Origin: Aspidiotus rigidus
Taxonomy: Eukaryota > Arthropoda > Insecta > Hemiptera > Diaspididae
Length of the DNA: 64,000 nucleotides
Reading direction: 5' to 3'
NCBI GenBank assembly: GCA_035079385.1
Contig: JAVHKY010000052.1
Location: 12,462,001 to 12,526,000, forward strand
Positions 10,701 to 20,426 of the stretch are shown one piece after another. The notes under the pieces were generated by a model. It did not search any database. It saw only the letters and a list, made by a program, of their open reading frames with translations, and had not been told where the DNA came from. Position numbers and translations under genes: made by a program. Numbering within the stretch: the first letter of the stretch is position 1; every line of letters starts with the position of its first letter.

Positions 10701-12805
10701 TACCAAAAAAAATTTCCGTTTCTTCATACTAGGCAACCAAATATAATTTTGAGAATCGGGTAGGTGAATTGCCATGGAAAAGTACTATTAGCCTACTTTC
10801 ATTACTTAACTATCGGCTACAGCTTTCTTTCTCAAATTAGGATGTTTGTGACAAATGGTTTTTGTCGAGCGTATAGTTGCTACTATATTTTCAGCTCTTT
10901 CCCATGATTTCTTATCGACCCTCCTCCCAATGATTATGAAGTTAGTTGCTACAATATTTTGATTATCTGTTCGAAGTTTTTAATTGAGAAAATGGTAAAG
11001 AGAAGATCAAATGTAGGTCGCAAATCAAACTCCTCGGTAAAAGTCGTAAAATGCTGAAAAAAAAGGAAGGTGGAGGTTATTTATTTATTGATTTAAAGTG
11101 CCGTCCAACAGCGGGAAGCCAATAATAGGACATGGAGTTCACAGTTAACAATTGGTTGATAAATATAGTTCTGTGTTACAATGCGGACAGTAGGGTCACA
11201 AGTCAAGTGAGAGTAAATGTGTGTAGGTGTGGAAATGTTTGATTTTTATAGATCTAGCAAATTGAGAAAATTTCTCAAGGTGTGGTATCAATCAGAGAAC
11301 ATACCGGATAAGCATTGAGGATGAAAGAAAATATTAAAAAGGTGGAGAGGGCTTCTCAAGGAGGGGCAAAGATCAGAGAATAGATCGGGTAACAAATGAG
11401 AATGAGTAGTTGGGCAGGTGAAGAAGGATCGTCGAACTTTAAGAAATTACAGGCTTCGGTTAGGAACGTATAAGGGTTCCGTCCAAAGGACGGGAATTTC
11501 TGCTTGTATACTATATACATAGCTACCGTCTGTGAGCGGTCTAGTTCCAAACCATTGTAACTCCGATGTTTACGTTAGCACCCTCTCACAGATTGTAATA
11601 GTCAGAACTCTCTTCACAAGCCTTCAGTGATGTCACTCCTTGTACCAAATTTTTGTACAGACAATTTTTTTGTGATTCTATCTAGAAGTAGTAACACGGA
11701 ATTTATGTGAAACATTTCTGACTATTACAATCTGTGAAATGGTGGTAATGTAAACATTGGAGTTACAATGGTTTGGATCTAGGCCGACGTCTTGCTAATA
11801 GTATATGCGGACTGCGTGCGCCAACCCTGAACTAATCGCTCACACGCTGTCGAAATTTTCGCATGCCTCACAATCAACGGAATAGGAAGAAGAAAAAATG
11901 GTGGGAAGGAGGAAATTCTTTCAAAGTACCCAATTCAACTTGGGTGGGTCAGTTTTCATTGGATAGCGAAAATTTTTTAATGAGGGGTTTGAAAAATCTG
12001 TTGGAGTTAATGAGACCAAATCTTGTACGTACTGTACCGGTCATGTGTTATGTACTTTTTTTTATAAACAGTCATGTACATCTGTCACCTATTCTGCTGG
12101 AAGAGCCTTTTAGATCCAAAAAAACAAAATTTTGTTAAGATCTGCGTGTTTTCCATAAATTTCTGTCAATTTCCGCTCTCAAACAGGGATGGCAAACAGA
12201 ATGATTTTTTGTTTTTATTTTGTTACTCTCTGACAGCAAATTTTGTTACGTCTTTTTTTTTTTTTTCACCAAAAATGTTTTGTTCTGTTTTTCTACCTAT
12301 TCTTTTTGTTGCAACAAAATAAATTCCATTATAACCTTTTTTTTTTTACTTAAAATGGGTGTCAAATTAATTGCAATTGAACGTACAGTTCAAATACACA
12401 TACTATGAAGGAACAAGAGGAGGGCGTTTTTGGAATTGAAGTAAACAGGTATTTAAATTTTTAAAATTTTTCCGTGTGAGCATTCACATAAACAACTTAC
12501 CTACTCGCTCTCTAGCAAATAGGTAATCATCAATTTTAAGTGTATTCCAACCACAATTCCAGCCAGGCTCTAATTCCAGCCCAACTTGAATAAACATGAA
12601 GCACCATCAGTCTCACCCCAAAATGAGAACTGGAAATTTGCAATTTGGACCAAAATGTTATTTTTTTTATTTGTAGACTCTACAAAGACAGTGGAGATAC
12701 GTTTTTGTACTGGCAAGCGTAATTGACTTTATTTCAAATTCAATTTACGTGATATTTGGTTCTTCGGAAGTTCAGAATTGGAATGATCCTGAATTCACGA
12801 AGTGA
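1708..12805 (+). CDS. SLC17-family transporter (sialin / Na-phosphate type), 3' six exons
   Basis: Major facilitator membrane transporter of organic anions. The family includes sialin, vesicular glutamate and Na-phosphate transporters; substrate cannot be assigned. Exons: 1708-1795, 1862-2085, 4926-5075, 8149-8281, 8362-8606, 12677-12805. They total 969 nt, 322 codons plus stop, with every junction GT-AG and phase-compatible. Diagnostic blocks in order: LSKWIPPQKRAQA (cytosolic loop after TM4), YGWPSIFYVTGGIGILW (TM6 region), TPWKYVLTSAPAWAI, NWGYFTLLTEIP (TM7), NGVLSALPYICGW (TM8), the CGTLIGISN helix, and QWRYVFVLASVID plus FGSSEVQNW at the C-terminus. Family members are about 450-500 residues, so about 150 N-terminal residues are missing. 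The frame is intact where visible, so the gene is probably functional. Long introns 2, 3 and 5 are filled by transposons. Confidence 0.9.
1862..2085 (+). CDS. SLC17 exon
   Basis: Starts after acceptor CAACAG (AG 1860-1861) and ends phase 0 before donor GTTTAC at 2086. Encodes the MGTLLGFPLSGFL helix, the YGWPSIFYVTGG helix and the central loop ending HTEEK. Confidence 0.9.
2086..3689. other. Intron, first part; no gene recognised
   Basis: AT-rich intron of the SLC17 gene. A short phrase GTTCATTGATCAAT occurs twice about 45 bp apart near 2940-3002. The phrase GAGGACGGTAGTAC occurs twice near 3530-3600. Otherwise I see nothing. Confidence 0.5.
3690..4338 (-). pseudogene. MULE-type transposase C-terminal half, SWIM region, degenerate
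   Basis: Reading right to left, 4338-3964 is an open frame holding NSVIKRENTLRERHPVGQF and AVWTEAYQWA, typical of the region after the MULE catalytic core in insect copies. After a frame break, 3960-3690 carries WTQEIWQIS, then CSCPLFV and the RKRGRPAKAARAL tail, with a stop inside the tail. CxC is kept but the CKH half is lost. It lies antisense in an SLC17 intron. The match to 526-717 shows both derive from one MULE family. Confidence 0.65.
4694..4889. mobile_element. hAT-type MITE with 8-bp target duplication
   Basis: A 196-bp non-autonomous element with imperfect terminal inverted repeats: CAGGCCTGGGCAACCTC at the left, and the complement of CAGCCCTGGTTAACCTTTTT at the right. The CAG...CTG ends and internal 'GGCCCGC' words are typical of hAT elements. 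Flanks CCATAGTG (4686-4693) and CCATAGTT (4890-4897) match in 7 of 8 bases, the size hAT transposases make. It ends 36 bp before the next SLC17 exon, close to its branch-point region. Confidence 0.8.
4926..5075 (+). CDS. SLC17 exon
   Basis: Exactly 50 codons between acceptor TTGCAG and donor GTGAGT, phase 0 at both ends. Encodes TPWKYVLTSAPAWAI and GQNWGYFTLLTEIPHYI, the TM7 signature of SLC17 proteins. Confidence 0.93.
5076..6382. other. Intron; no gene recognised
   Basis: AT-rich intron of the SLC17 gene. The word 'CTAGGCT' or near variants recurs between 5860 and 6240. An outlying copy of the motif CCGAATTGAGTCCC at about 6345 belongs to the MULE repeat described next. Confidence 0.4.
6383..7041. 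mobile_element. Decayed MULE with multi-motif terminal inverted repeats
   Basis: Inverted repeats of roughly 80-90 bp (about 6383-6465 and 6955-7041) flank a transposase remnant. Both arms contain the word CCGAATTGAGTCCC in several spaced copies (ATAATATCCG follows or precedes it in both arms). Further copies lie at about 6345 and 6865-6930, so the ends are made of iterated motifs. Long, repetitive TIRs are typical of Mutator-like elements. No 9-bp target duplication was found, because the outer ends are not sharp. Confidence 0.6.
6572..6869 (+). pseudogene. MULE transposase fragment
   Basis: Frame-broken remnant. The first part carries VHGF, THVPLVFCLLTNKTIKAYE and FRHIVHEI, matching the MULE catalytic core around the second acidic residue. 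It then jumps to AHPNIFMLIDTLLEVQCDTY, which in intact proteins lies far downstream, so the centre has been deleted. A stop interrupts the start. It lies between the inverted repeats of the same element, as expected of an internally deleted MULE. Confidence 0.6.
7048..7328 (+). pseudogene. Reverse transcriptase fragment, Penelope-like or related
   Basis: The frame encodes IKFTIEIGGGKINFLDLSIS, then FAIFRKAT and IHGASFCPLGAQ. This is the order 'kinFLDL-(T/S)I ... f-IyRKpT ... IH-xS-hP-xxhK' found after the catalytic motif in Penelope-like reverse transcriptases that carry a GIY-YIG endonuclease. The YxDD motif itself is missing on the left, where the MULE abuts. Only about 90 residues survive. 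Confidence 0.55.
7329..8148. other. Intron; short hairpin, no gene
   Basis: Noncoding DNA up to the next SLC17 exon. It holds a small inverted repeat, GTTAACCCGAGG and its complement, at about 7664-7680 and 7730-7746. Two related phrases 'CACTAACAAATGA' / 'CACTAATAAATGA' lie near 7920 and 8050. Confidence 0.5.
8149..8281 (+). CDS. SLC17 exon
   Basis: Acceptor ATTTTAG, then AACGGC and onward; ends after G at 8281 before donor GTAAAA. Encodes NGVLSALPYICGWISAIS (TM8) and the cytosolic loop to RKIWNSI, phase 1 at the end. The next intron is 80 bp. Confidence 0.92.
8362..8606 (+). CDS. SLC17 exon
   Basis: Acceptor GTACAG, donor GTTAGT. Encodes LWGGALVLFTLGM (TM9), the YPGFLTSHVDVSPNFCGTL segment and GISNMLGNTAAIFGPLTVGW, ending phase 0 at DEP. 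These are the most conserved C-terminal helices of the family. Confidence 0.93.
8849..10129 (+). mobile_element. Merlin (IS1016-like) DNA transposon
   Basis: A 1281-bp element with 36-bp terminal inverted repeats (8849-8884 and 10094-10129). They differ at one position in the core (GGTGCTCC against GTTGCTCC). It is flanked by an exact 8-bp duplication CCCTTTTC (8841-8848 and 10130-10137). A second internal copy of GCGGTCTACC lies just inside each end, probably a transposase binding repeat. Size, 8-bp duplication and encoded transposase all match the Merlin superfamily. It sits in the last intron of the SLC17 gene, sense orientation. Confidence 0.9.
8990..9876 (+). pseudogene. Merlin transposase (ISXO2-like DDE), inactivated
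   Basis: N-terminal zinc-ribbon remnant near 9010-9060 (CRKKGCQ, SVRQGNT) is followed by stops. Then 9195-9524 carries a helical region and IQIHESRFLGRRKYHGS, and after a frameshift 9442-9876 carries GPWVFGLRKG, VIHSDKWALY, FVDPDSGAHTRSIERSW. Catalytic residues of the family are D, D and E/N. The second (SD-x-W) and third (SIE) are present. The first, normally in I-x-IDES, reads H (IHES). Frameshift plus catalytic loss make it a pseudogene. The family name is secure. Confidence 0.85.
10138..11536. other. Intron; no gene recognised
   Basis: AT-rich intron of the SLC17 gene. An open frame at 10306-10638 (+) is serine-rich low complexity with no recognisable domain and is not called. The phrase around 11085-11130 (TTTATTTATTG followed by CCGTCCAACAGCGGG) looks like a truncated repeat tail, but I cannot name it. 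Confidence 0.4.
11537..11784. mobile_element. Fold-back MITE
   Basis: Inverted arms of about 70 bp (11537-11607 and 11716-11784) share words such as CAAACCATTGTAACTCC and ACAGATTGTAATAGTCAGAA. They surround a 108-bp loop with no coding potential. Divergence between arms is about 10-15 percent. No superfamily is assignable. Confidence 0.75.
11785..12676. other. Intron; T-rich, no gene
   Basis: Noncoding, with several T homopolymers (near 12054, 12250, 12335, 12660). The last of these is the polypyrimidine tract before the terminal SLC17 exon. Confidence 0.5.
12677..12805 (+). CDS. SLC17 terminal exon with stop codon
   Basis: Follows acceptor TTTGTAG and encodes 42 residues before TGA (12803-12805). 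RQWRYVFVLASVIDFISN is TM12 and IFGSSEVQNWNDPEF the conserved cytosolic tail. It joins DEP from the previous exon in phase 0. The exon is separated from that exon by a 4.07-kb intron. Confidence 0.92.
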   Translation, partial: TLQRQWRYVFVLASVIDFISNSIYVIFGSSEVQNWNDPEFTK

Positions 12806-13559
12806 AAAGAATGGTAAATTTATGCTTTGTATGTTATTTAAAATGTTTGGTCCGTTATAAAGATGAACCAACCTCAACTTTTATATATGATGAGATTTGG
12901 ACACGTCTGACAATATATACTTGTAAGGTATTTATAATTGTTCTTGTTACAAATAGACCATCTCACAACCACAAGACGACATAATTGCGAACAAACGTTA
13001 GTGATTTTGTTCAATTTGGATGACTAAAATCAGACCGGGTGTTGCCAGATTGCATACTCATTTTCATTGTGGAGTAGTTTGCCATAAGACTACCAACTTG
13101 ATAACATGTAGGAGAATACGTATGCAATACGCCAACATGTAAAAGCCCTATACTTAGCATTTGCAAAAATGCAAATATTTCAAAAATAAATTAAACAATA
13201 ATAAGTTATTGATGAGTGTTCTTGTTTGATAAAATACAAAGACTTGACTTTGTATATCAAGGACACCAATCATTGACATAATTGTTTTTTTTTTGAAATA
13301 TTATTCGCATTTTTCAAACGCTACGTGATCCTTATTCATGGGAATCAACATCCAAAAAGTTTGCTTTCATCTTGAAAAGAAACCGGTGCAGCATGTAATC
13401 TGATTCGTTTCAAACTCACTTGTGCCTACTGGATTCATTAACGTCACCAGGGAATAGTCTATTCAAATTTATTTATTAATATTCCCTGCGTATCTAGTAG
13501 CTTAATGAATGAGAAAAGGTTTTCCAATTGTACAAATCTACTTGATTAGTTGCTTTTAC
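12806..13559. other. SLC17 3' UTR and flank
   Basis: Downstream of the stop. A possible polyadenylation signal AATAAA occurs at about 13186. A truncated MITE (13039-13150) lies before it. No other gene is seen. Confidence 0.35.
13039..13150. mobile_element. Truncated copy of TA-flanked MITE
   Basis: Matches the loop and right arm of the intact MITE at 21319-21525. Shared words include CTCATTTTCATTGTGGAGTA and TAGGAGAATACGTATGCAAT. It ends at AAAAGCCC before TA. The left arm is absent. Confidence 0.75.
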
Positions 13560-14235
13560 GAGAGTACTTTCGGGTGTTATCCCATCATCAGTTGTATTGG
13601 TCAAAAACCCTACAAACTTCAAAAAAGCAATGAAAATCTTGGAAACAAAATATGGCCACACACAACTGTCAACTAGTGATAAGTTCAACAAGTAAAATCA
13701 CTGAGATTTTTTTTTAAGCACTCCGATATATGTACAAAAGACCTATCATGAGGCAGAAAATCTTCTATCAACTATGGAGATAGCCAGCAAAAACATAGAT
13801 TATGTGGAATTCACGAATCTACTTCTAGAGAAATTTCCCTGAGAGATCACCTTCGAAATTCAAAAGAAGATTTTGAAAAAAAAGATTGTGTATACAGGTA
13901 GTTTGTGAATCTTTGAATCGGGAGATCCTAGTACATCAGCAGACTTCTTATGTGAAAATATTCAAACCACCACACTCAATTGAGGAGGGTTCTGGCAGAA
14001 GGGCGTCCGTCCCATAAGAAATAAATTGTGCGGACGCCCTTGTGCCAGATACAACCTCAATTGCTGTCAGTGGATCAGAAAACATGTTTTTACTGTCAAG
14101 GATCCCATTACAGCAATACTTGCCAGAAATATCCAACCGTTGAAGATTGTTTGAAAAAGTTTGGTGACAAGGCATGCATTTTGTGCCTACAAACTACAAA
14201 GTAATCACACCTTTAAAAGGTGTAAATTTCAAAAA
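13560..14235 (+). pseudogene. BEL/Pao-type gag remnant
   Basis: Discontinuous frames on the plus strand show NFKKAMKILETKYG (the gag phrase before the knuckle region), NLLSTMEIASKNIDYVEFTN, and a zinc-knuckle block CFYCQGSHYSNTC followed by KYPTVEDCLKKFGDKACILC. This is the CxxC...H...C arrangement of BEL/Pao gag proteins. Stops and shifts break it, and no pol follows. A different, longer BEL/Pao element lies on the other strand at 19.5-24.4 kb. Confidence 0.65.
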
Positions 14236-14530
14236 ATATTATGATAAAGCGTTTGCGAAGCATCACCTTTCTTTGCCTTTAGCCTACTAAGTATTAACAA
14301 TATCAAAAACTCCCATTTAAAATACACTGAGTGCTTTTTGACGTGTAACCAGCGCAACCTATCGGCCGGGATTAATGGTACAAAGATGAAGCATTGCGTA
14401 TATGAGGAAAACAAAATTTTCAAAAATTTTGAAAAATCCATAATTAATTCAAAATTGAACGAAGAGCTTTAAAACTTTAACAAAAATATTACACAACTGA
14501 CTACTATCGATTGAATTTTTCTTGTCGGTC

Positions 14531-14710
14531 TATATATAAGGACCTAGAGGTATTCTCGCTCAATGTGAACAGATGTGCAATCCAAAAATCAAGTGGTGGT
14601 GGAGGTGGTGTACGCTTTTTATATACCCACCGCCACCTCCACCATTTGATTTTTTGGATTTCACACCAGTCTGTTTACTTTGAGCGAGAATACCTCTAGC
14701 GCCTTATATA
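14531..14710. mobile_element. Hairpin MITE with TATATAAGG ends
   Basis: A 180-bp near-continuous inverted repeat. Left TATATAAGGACCTAGAGG mirrors the right end. The arms include GAGGTATTCTCGCTCAA and a GGTGGTGGAGGTGGTG / complement pair close to the centre. It is a MITE, or a recent inverted duplication, that folds over almost its full length. Confidence 0.75.
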
Positions 14711-16691
14711 TTGAGGTTTAAGCCTGCACTAGATGGCGCTGCAAAATTACCTGCGCGGGTGAAATTGAGTGAGTGATTGTGGATAGTTTCAAGCGGAAAT
14801 ACTGTCAACTTCAGGAGGGCAAAAAATGATGGAAAATTGTTCTGCGTAGTTGAATTGATTATAATCTGATTTTTTAACAACAGTGCAATAGAATGTAGGA
14901 TAAGTTTTCTTTTAAAATGAAGTTCTAGTTGATTAAAAAAGGTTTAAATTCTGTCGTAGTCGGTGAATCATCATGATCACTCACTCGGTAATCGATAACA
15001 CGCAGGGTGCCAATTTTTGAAACTACAAGTTTAAATCCCAATAGATTGATAATAAATACCACTAACACACATATTCAATACGCATCCAACGTACCAACAC
15101 AACTGAAAATGAGCTAATACTAGTTTCTGCCGCTAGGTTTAAAAATTCAGTAGAGTTTCCAATCTTGGGCTAACAATAAAAAATGATCATGGCCTGCAGT
15201 GCCTGCTGCAAAGCCTGTGGGCTGCGGTACTGTGAAAAGTATTAAGAATTCAAGATCCTCAATTGACCAAGTTTCTGATTTTGAACATTGATCGATACAT
15301 CTACAATATATTTCTATCAAGCCTAATGGCTCTCATGAGAAACACATGCGGAGCAAAGATCATTAACTTGAAATAATTAAGAAATGAAAATTTGATTTTG
15401 AAATACTTATGACTATAAAAATTGAAATATTATTGTTTCCTTCTTTAAATCGTTGATGACATGATGATTGTTTCTAGTAGGTGTTTCATATAAGAGCCAT
15501 TATGTTCAAAGGAAATATTTTGGGTACTTTTACAAACGGCAAATCAGGTGTATCGATTCATTCATGTTCAACATTGAAAACTTAATCCATAAAAATTACA
15601 TATCTAGAGAAATTGGGGTTTGAATCTTTACTCGAGGGCGCTCCTGAAAGGGTGAACAAGAGAACTTATATATGTTTGTACACTGATTTTCAAACGGCCG
15701 TTATTTTTTCAATATCCCATTTATCACTATAATTTTTTTTGTATCCAAAGTTGATGATATGGATTATAAAATTTATGCATGTATTTGCTTTAAAAAATGA
15801 TATTCGATCAATTGGGGCGGTGAATTTTGTCAGGCCTACAAATTCTCCAACTCCTTAACTCAAATTTTAAACCCCAATAGGCGCTTTGCATCGCAGTTTT
15901 TCCAAGAGGGTGATCACTTTCACTTCTTCAAATTTAAGAAAGATAAAGATCCGTCAAATAACTTAGGCTTAAGCAGATTATTAGTTCTAAGCAGGACTTG
16001 GTATGAATCCCAAATCATCGATCTCACTGCGGATTGGATCGCGGTAGGGAGCTGGAGCTCGAGATAAAATGGACACCCATTTTGTTTGTAACTTTAGCTG
16101 ATGGCTTTTCTACTGATGTAATTTTTGGTAAACGAACATTCGACGGCGCGGCTAGTAGCTCGGTGTCAACAGACCTTTTTCCCCGGGTGACGTCATGTAA
16201 CACTGCTGACTTGCTGTTGCTGCAGTTCCCCTTTCCTTTGGCTCCAAACTGAGTGATTAATCAAAATGTAAATAACGCATTTTACAAGTGAATTCCCGTA
16301 AGGAAAAAAATAAGTTGTTTAGACAATCAATAGTTGAAAAATTGTACATTTTTAAAGATCTTGGTAATTAGATTCATCAAATAGAGGCTTTTGTCGATCT
16401 TTTAAGCCATAACATTTTCGTTATTGTTGTACCTTGTTTGTAGAAGTAACAATACTTGGAAAACCACTAAATGTTATCACTGTGTTAATTAAATGAACAA
16501 AAAGTTGTTTATACTTTTGTTGTTCACTTGGACCGCAGATTCAGCATTCAGGCACAACTTGTGACATTACAGGAAAAAGGTCTAACTATGATAGAAAAAT
16601 CATAGGAAGCCGCTATGCCGTCGAGTTTTTGTTTACTAAAAATACAAACAGTGGAGAAGCCATCAGCAAAAAGCAAATACACTATAAAAAA
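14711..16691. other. No gene recognised
   Basis: Noncoding AT-rich DNA. Around 15335-15545 there is a diverged relative of the MITE at 20515-20806. It shares CATGAGAAACACAT with a nearby GGAGCAAAGATCA, and GAAATATTTTGGGTACTTTT. A short ATAAAATGGACACCCATTTT phrase at about 16060-16082 echoes the AAAATGG/CCATTTT palindromes at 18.2 and 18.6 kb. Confidence 0.4.
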
Positions 16692-17982
16692 CTAGTGGTT
16701 GGCGACGCGCCTCCGGCGCGCCTGACCGCTAGCTGTGTGTTGAGTAGATATCTGTGTTTTATAGGTATCTGTATCTTGTAGGTATGTGTGTTTTGTAGGT
16801 ACTTTGGAATTCAGATGAATTTTTAAAAAAGAAACAGTGGAAAGAGTTTTGCAAAATTCACAACTATTCAGTTCAAAAATAAGAAAATAGACACCAAAAA
16901 CTGCGACTGTACTTATAAAAATATATCAAAGTTCCGAGTCGCACAAAAATAAAATCACCAAATTAAATTGTTTACACACTAATTCACTTGAGAGCTGACT
17001 TAACGCGTGAAGCCTGTATTCATCGCAGCAGAATACAGACAAATCCATTGACATTTTGCCAGTCCCTAAGAAAACACACGGACAACAGGTAAAAAAAAGG
17101 GTAATTTCCGCTAGCCCATACGCAGTGCGCACCGTGTCTAGACATTGGTTCTTGTATGAGATACCGGATGTGAAATCCTTTATGTAGGTGTTTTTAAAAC
17201 TGTGAATAAAATAACTTGCTTAGTATGGAAGTACAGCGAATACTGTAGTCACAAAATTTCCTCCTAAAAATCTGGAACCGGGCTCATTCGAAAGGAAATT
17301 ACAGGGGCTACAATTTTTGTTCTCTTCAATTTTTCATAAAAATGAGTTATACTCGAGTTATCACAATAATTCAATTCTCGAAACTGCGCCACTCAACGCG
17401 CGTAGCAGGGCTGAGAACACTTATTTTCTTTTTGAACGGTTCCGGTTATGAAGGTTCTTGAATTGAATTGCGGGACCCGGTTCCTTTCGGTTCCGGTTCC
17501 AGAACCCGATAGCGAGATCCGGCTCCTTTTGGTTCCGGTTCCAGAACCCGATAGACAGATCTGATTCCTTTCGGTTCCGGTTCCAGAACCCGATAGACAG
17601 ATCCGGTTCCTTTCGGTTCCGGTTCCAGAACCCGATAGAGAGATCCGGTTCCTTTCGGTTCCAGTTCCAGAATCCTAGAAATACGGGAGGAGAACCGCTT
17701 CCTGAATCGGGATTCGGTTCCGGTTCTCACCCCTGGCGCGTAGGTCTAACGTACATGGCAAGCTACAACACCACGTTTTTTTATATTGAAAAAGTCATTG
17801 TTTTCGCCCTTTTTTGAAATTACTCAGCACCTCCCCGTCAAATTTTTATTTTTATGAGTCTATGTGCTGCTCTGGGATGAGGACAATATATCCTGAAAGT
17901 TTGAAAGCGATCGGCCCAGTAGTTCTCGACTTATAAACGGACAGGACGACAGACGGACAAACTTTCTGCTTTATATATTAGA
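16692..17982 (-). mobile_element. Non-autonomous Helitron A
   Basis: On the minus strand it begins TCTAATATATAAAGCAG after an A (17983 complement) and ends CTAG before a T, the A|TC...CTAG|T junction of Helitrons. Just inside the 3' end is a GC hairpin, GGCGCGCC-GGA-GGCGCG. No target duplication, as expected. Copy B at 27859-28815 shares both ends and most of the body, but lacks the minisatellite at 17477-17676. No Rep/helicase coding remains. Confidence 0.88.
17477..17676. repeat. 42-bp minisatellite inside Helitron A
   Basis: About 4.5 tandem copies of a 42-bp unit containing GGTTCCGGTTCCAGAACCCG and GATCCGGTTCCTTTC. Because 42 is divisible by three, the minus strand stays open and reads as a 14-residue repeat (VLEPEPKGTGSVYR type). 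The unit itself contains inverted words (GGTTCC/GGAACC-like), so it can fold. I treat it as a repeat, not a gene. Confidence 0.88.
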
Positions 17983-19530
17983 TTACTGGAAACTTCGGTA
18001 TTGTTTTTGAACCATGGCGACTAGCGGACGAGATTGGTACTACCATAATAATTAAACGGTATTTTTGACTAGTGGCCAGGATTGTTACTAACCTCATTTG
18101 TGTTTTGCGGGTTAACAGCGCTCAATGTATTTCTAATGGGAGTTTCCGGTATTTTTTGTATAGTATATTTGCAAAAAGTAAGTTACCAACAAAATGGTTG
18201 TCCATTTTATCCCAATCTCGGATCACGGATCAGTAACAATTAATATTTCTTTGCGATCCAACAGATCATAAAGCTCGGGAAAAAAATGATCCAAATACAA
18301 ACCACAGATCGCCAATTTTTGATCCGCGATCTGATCTGTGCCCAGCCCTGCTTATAATTTGTTCAAGAAGCAACTATGCTTCGGCTTAAGCAATTCACGA
18401 CTTAAACTTGACATTCTTGATTGGAAGGGAAATTGAATACATACGACTTCCCTTTCCTCTTGCAATACAAGCGTCTGCCATTGGCGCAGGCAGTTCTTAA
18501 AATGGACATCTGTTTTGCTTGTGACTTACTGACAGCTGACAGCTTCATTACAGGATAAAAGCGCAGGCCTGTCTGACACCCATCTTGTTAACCAAGGAGA
18601 TGCTAAATTCATTTTAAACCAAAATGGTTGTCCATTTTACCCGCTTGCGAGCTCCTTATTGTATTTTGAAATGATAAGAGACATTATTATCGAAAATAGC
18701 CAGGAAGAGTTTGCTCTGTGTAAACAGAACACTTGTATTTACGACAGGAATCTATAATAGTATAAATATTAATAAAGAAAATGCCAGTGGCGCTGTGCAG
18801 TGGAAGCGTAAGGCACATAAGCCTGCTTGTTTGTTGACGTCACTCAAAAAACGCTCTACCCGACAAACATTACTGTCAGTGTTATCTAACACAAATGACA
18901 AATACGAAAGTATAAAAATTTATTTTATAAGGAACATCATTTTTAATAATTAACACCGATTAAAATAATAATAGGAATAAAAATATGTAGCTGCCAGTAC
19001 AGTTACGAATTACACATTACGCTGTCTTGGTACCTGTCAACAGGAAAGGAGAAAAATACTCCATTAATGTGAGTCGAATTTCTGTCGACTATCCAAATAT
19101 GTATGTTAAGGTAAATCAATTTCAAGTAACATTAAATCATAAGAACCGTCTATAAGAATGCTAAATCCACTGAGAGTCCTACAGCAAAGTAACCCTATCA
19201 AAAGCTACAGTTCGCATATTGCGTCAGAAGTATATGAGTTCAAGACAGCGTAACGAGCGCATAATCCACCATTAACCAAATAATTTCAAAGGAATATTGA
19301 ATTTGTCAAGACTCACTTGAACAATGGCTTCATCCTCTGCCATTGTAACAGGAAATTAACGACCAAAAGACGAATAAACAAATGAATGAAAGAAAATATA
19401 ATGCACGAATACACAATGCAACTACAGATGCGGATGGTATTGCGCTCATTCACAAAATCATGAATTCAACAAGTGTTCACTCGTGCATAACAAGGAAGGC
19501 GGCTGCGCTCGCTACAAGGTAGGTTTAGGT
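17983..19530. other. No gene; short repeats
   Basis: Contains two identical 18-bp imperfect palindromes AAAATGGTTGTCCATTTT at 18191-18208 and 18621-18638, with a related phrase at about 18500, suggesting an old MITE. Also holds one half of a 50-bp direct repeat pair (18690-18739). Nothing coding was recognised. I looked for a BEL/Pao 3' LTR near 18.7-19.5 kb and did not find one. Confidence 0.45.
18690..18739. repeat. 50-bp direct repeat, left copy
   Basis: About 94 percent identical (3 differences) to 25855-25904 in the same orientation. Includes CTGTGTAAACAGAACACTTG. The pair brackets the BEL/Pao block 7.1 kb apart. Confidence 0.85.
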
Positions 19531-19580
19531 GGCCTTGAACAAGTCACTCAAAGATGACCATGACGTCATGGCAATTTTCG

Positions 19581-20426
19581 ACACTCCCCCAGGACAGTGC
19601 ATGGAACATGGACTGTCCCTACATAGTGAAAAGTTCAAGGGCACATACTGTAAGTATGGTCATCAAAGGAAAGGGCAGTTATTGCAGGCCCTCAATCATA
19701 AGCTGTCTCCAAGGGATACAGTTTATCAAAGGTCCTTGTTTCAGTCTTTTTACAAAACATAACTTGAGCAGGACCATTAGGAAGAGGAATACCATAATAC
19801 TGCTTGGTAATGGTGATTTCAACTGTACAATCAGAGACAGAATTAACAAGTGCTATAGGCCAAGCAGTGCGAGGAAGACTGGGCTTTTGAAGAAGCAAAA
19901 CATCACCAACAGAGTGATAGATAAGCAGTGGTCCCCAAGGGTGACAATGGTGCTGAACTTGAACATCACGCAGGCTCGAGAAATATAGAGTGTTGAAAGC
20001 TCTCCCGACACTCCGCCAGGACAGTGTATGGAACATGGACTGTCCATACATAGTGAAAAAGTTAAGGGCAATACTGTAAGTATGGTCGTCAAAGGAAGGG
20101 GCAGTTATTGCAGGCCCTCCATCATAAGCTGTCTCCAAGGGATACAGTTCATCAAAGGTCCTTGTTTCAGTCTTTTTACAAAACATAACTTAAGCAGGAC
20201 CATTAGGAAGAAGAATACCATAATACTGCTTGGTAATGGTGATTTCAGCTGTATGATCAGAGACAGAATCAACAAGTGCTATAGGCCAAGCAGTGCGGGG
20301 AAGACTGGTCTCTTGAACAAGCACAACATCACCAACAGAGAGACAGATAGGCAGTGATCCCCAAGGGTGACGATAGTGCTGAATTTGAACATCACGCAGG
20401 CTCGAGAAATATAGAGTGTTGAAAGC
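19581..20426. repeat. 427-bp tandem duplication
   Basis: 19581-20000 is repeated at 20008-20426 with scattered differences, joined by 7 bp. Both copies encode the same C-terminal piece of the BEL/Pao polyprotein on the minus strand. The duplication makes one frame run across the junction (20186-19692). Confidence 0.9.

Noticed and set aside
17446..17730. Minus-strand frame with a 14-residue repeated peptide
   Set aside because: Explained by a 42-bp minisatellite inside a Helitron; no start context, and the related copy B lacks the array.
19692..20186. 164-residue minus-strand frame as a new gene
   Set aside because: It reads across the junction of a tandem duplication of a BEL/Pao integrase tail; both halves are the same fragment.
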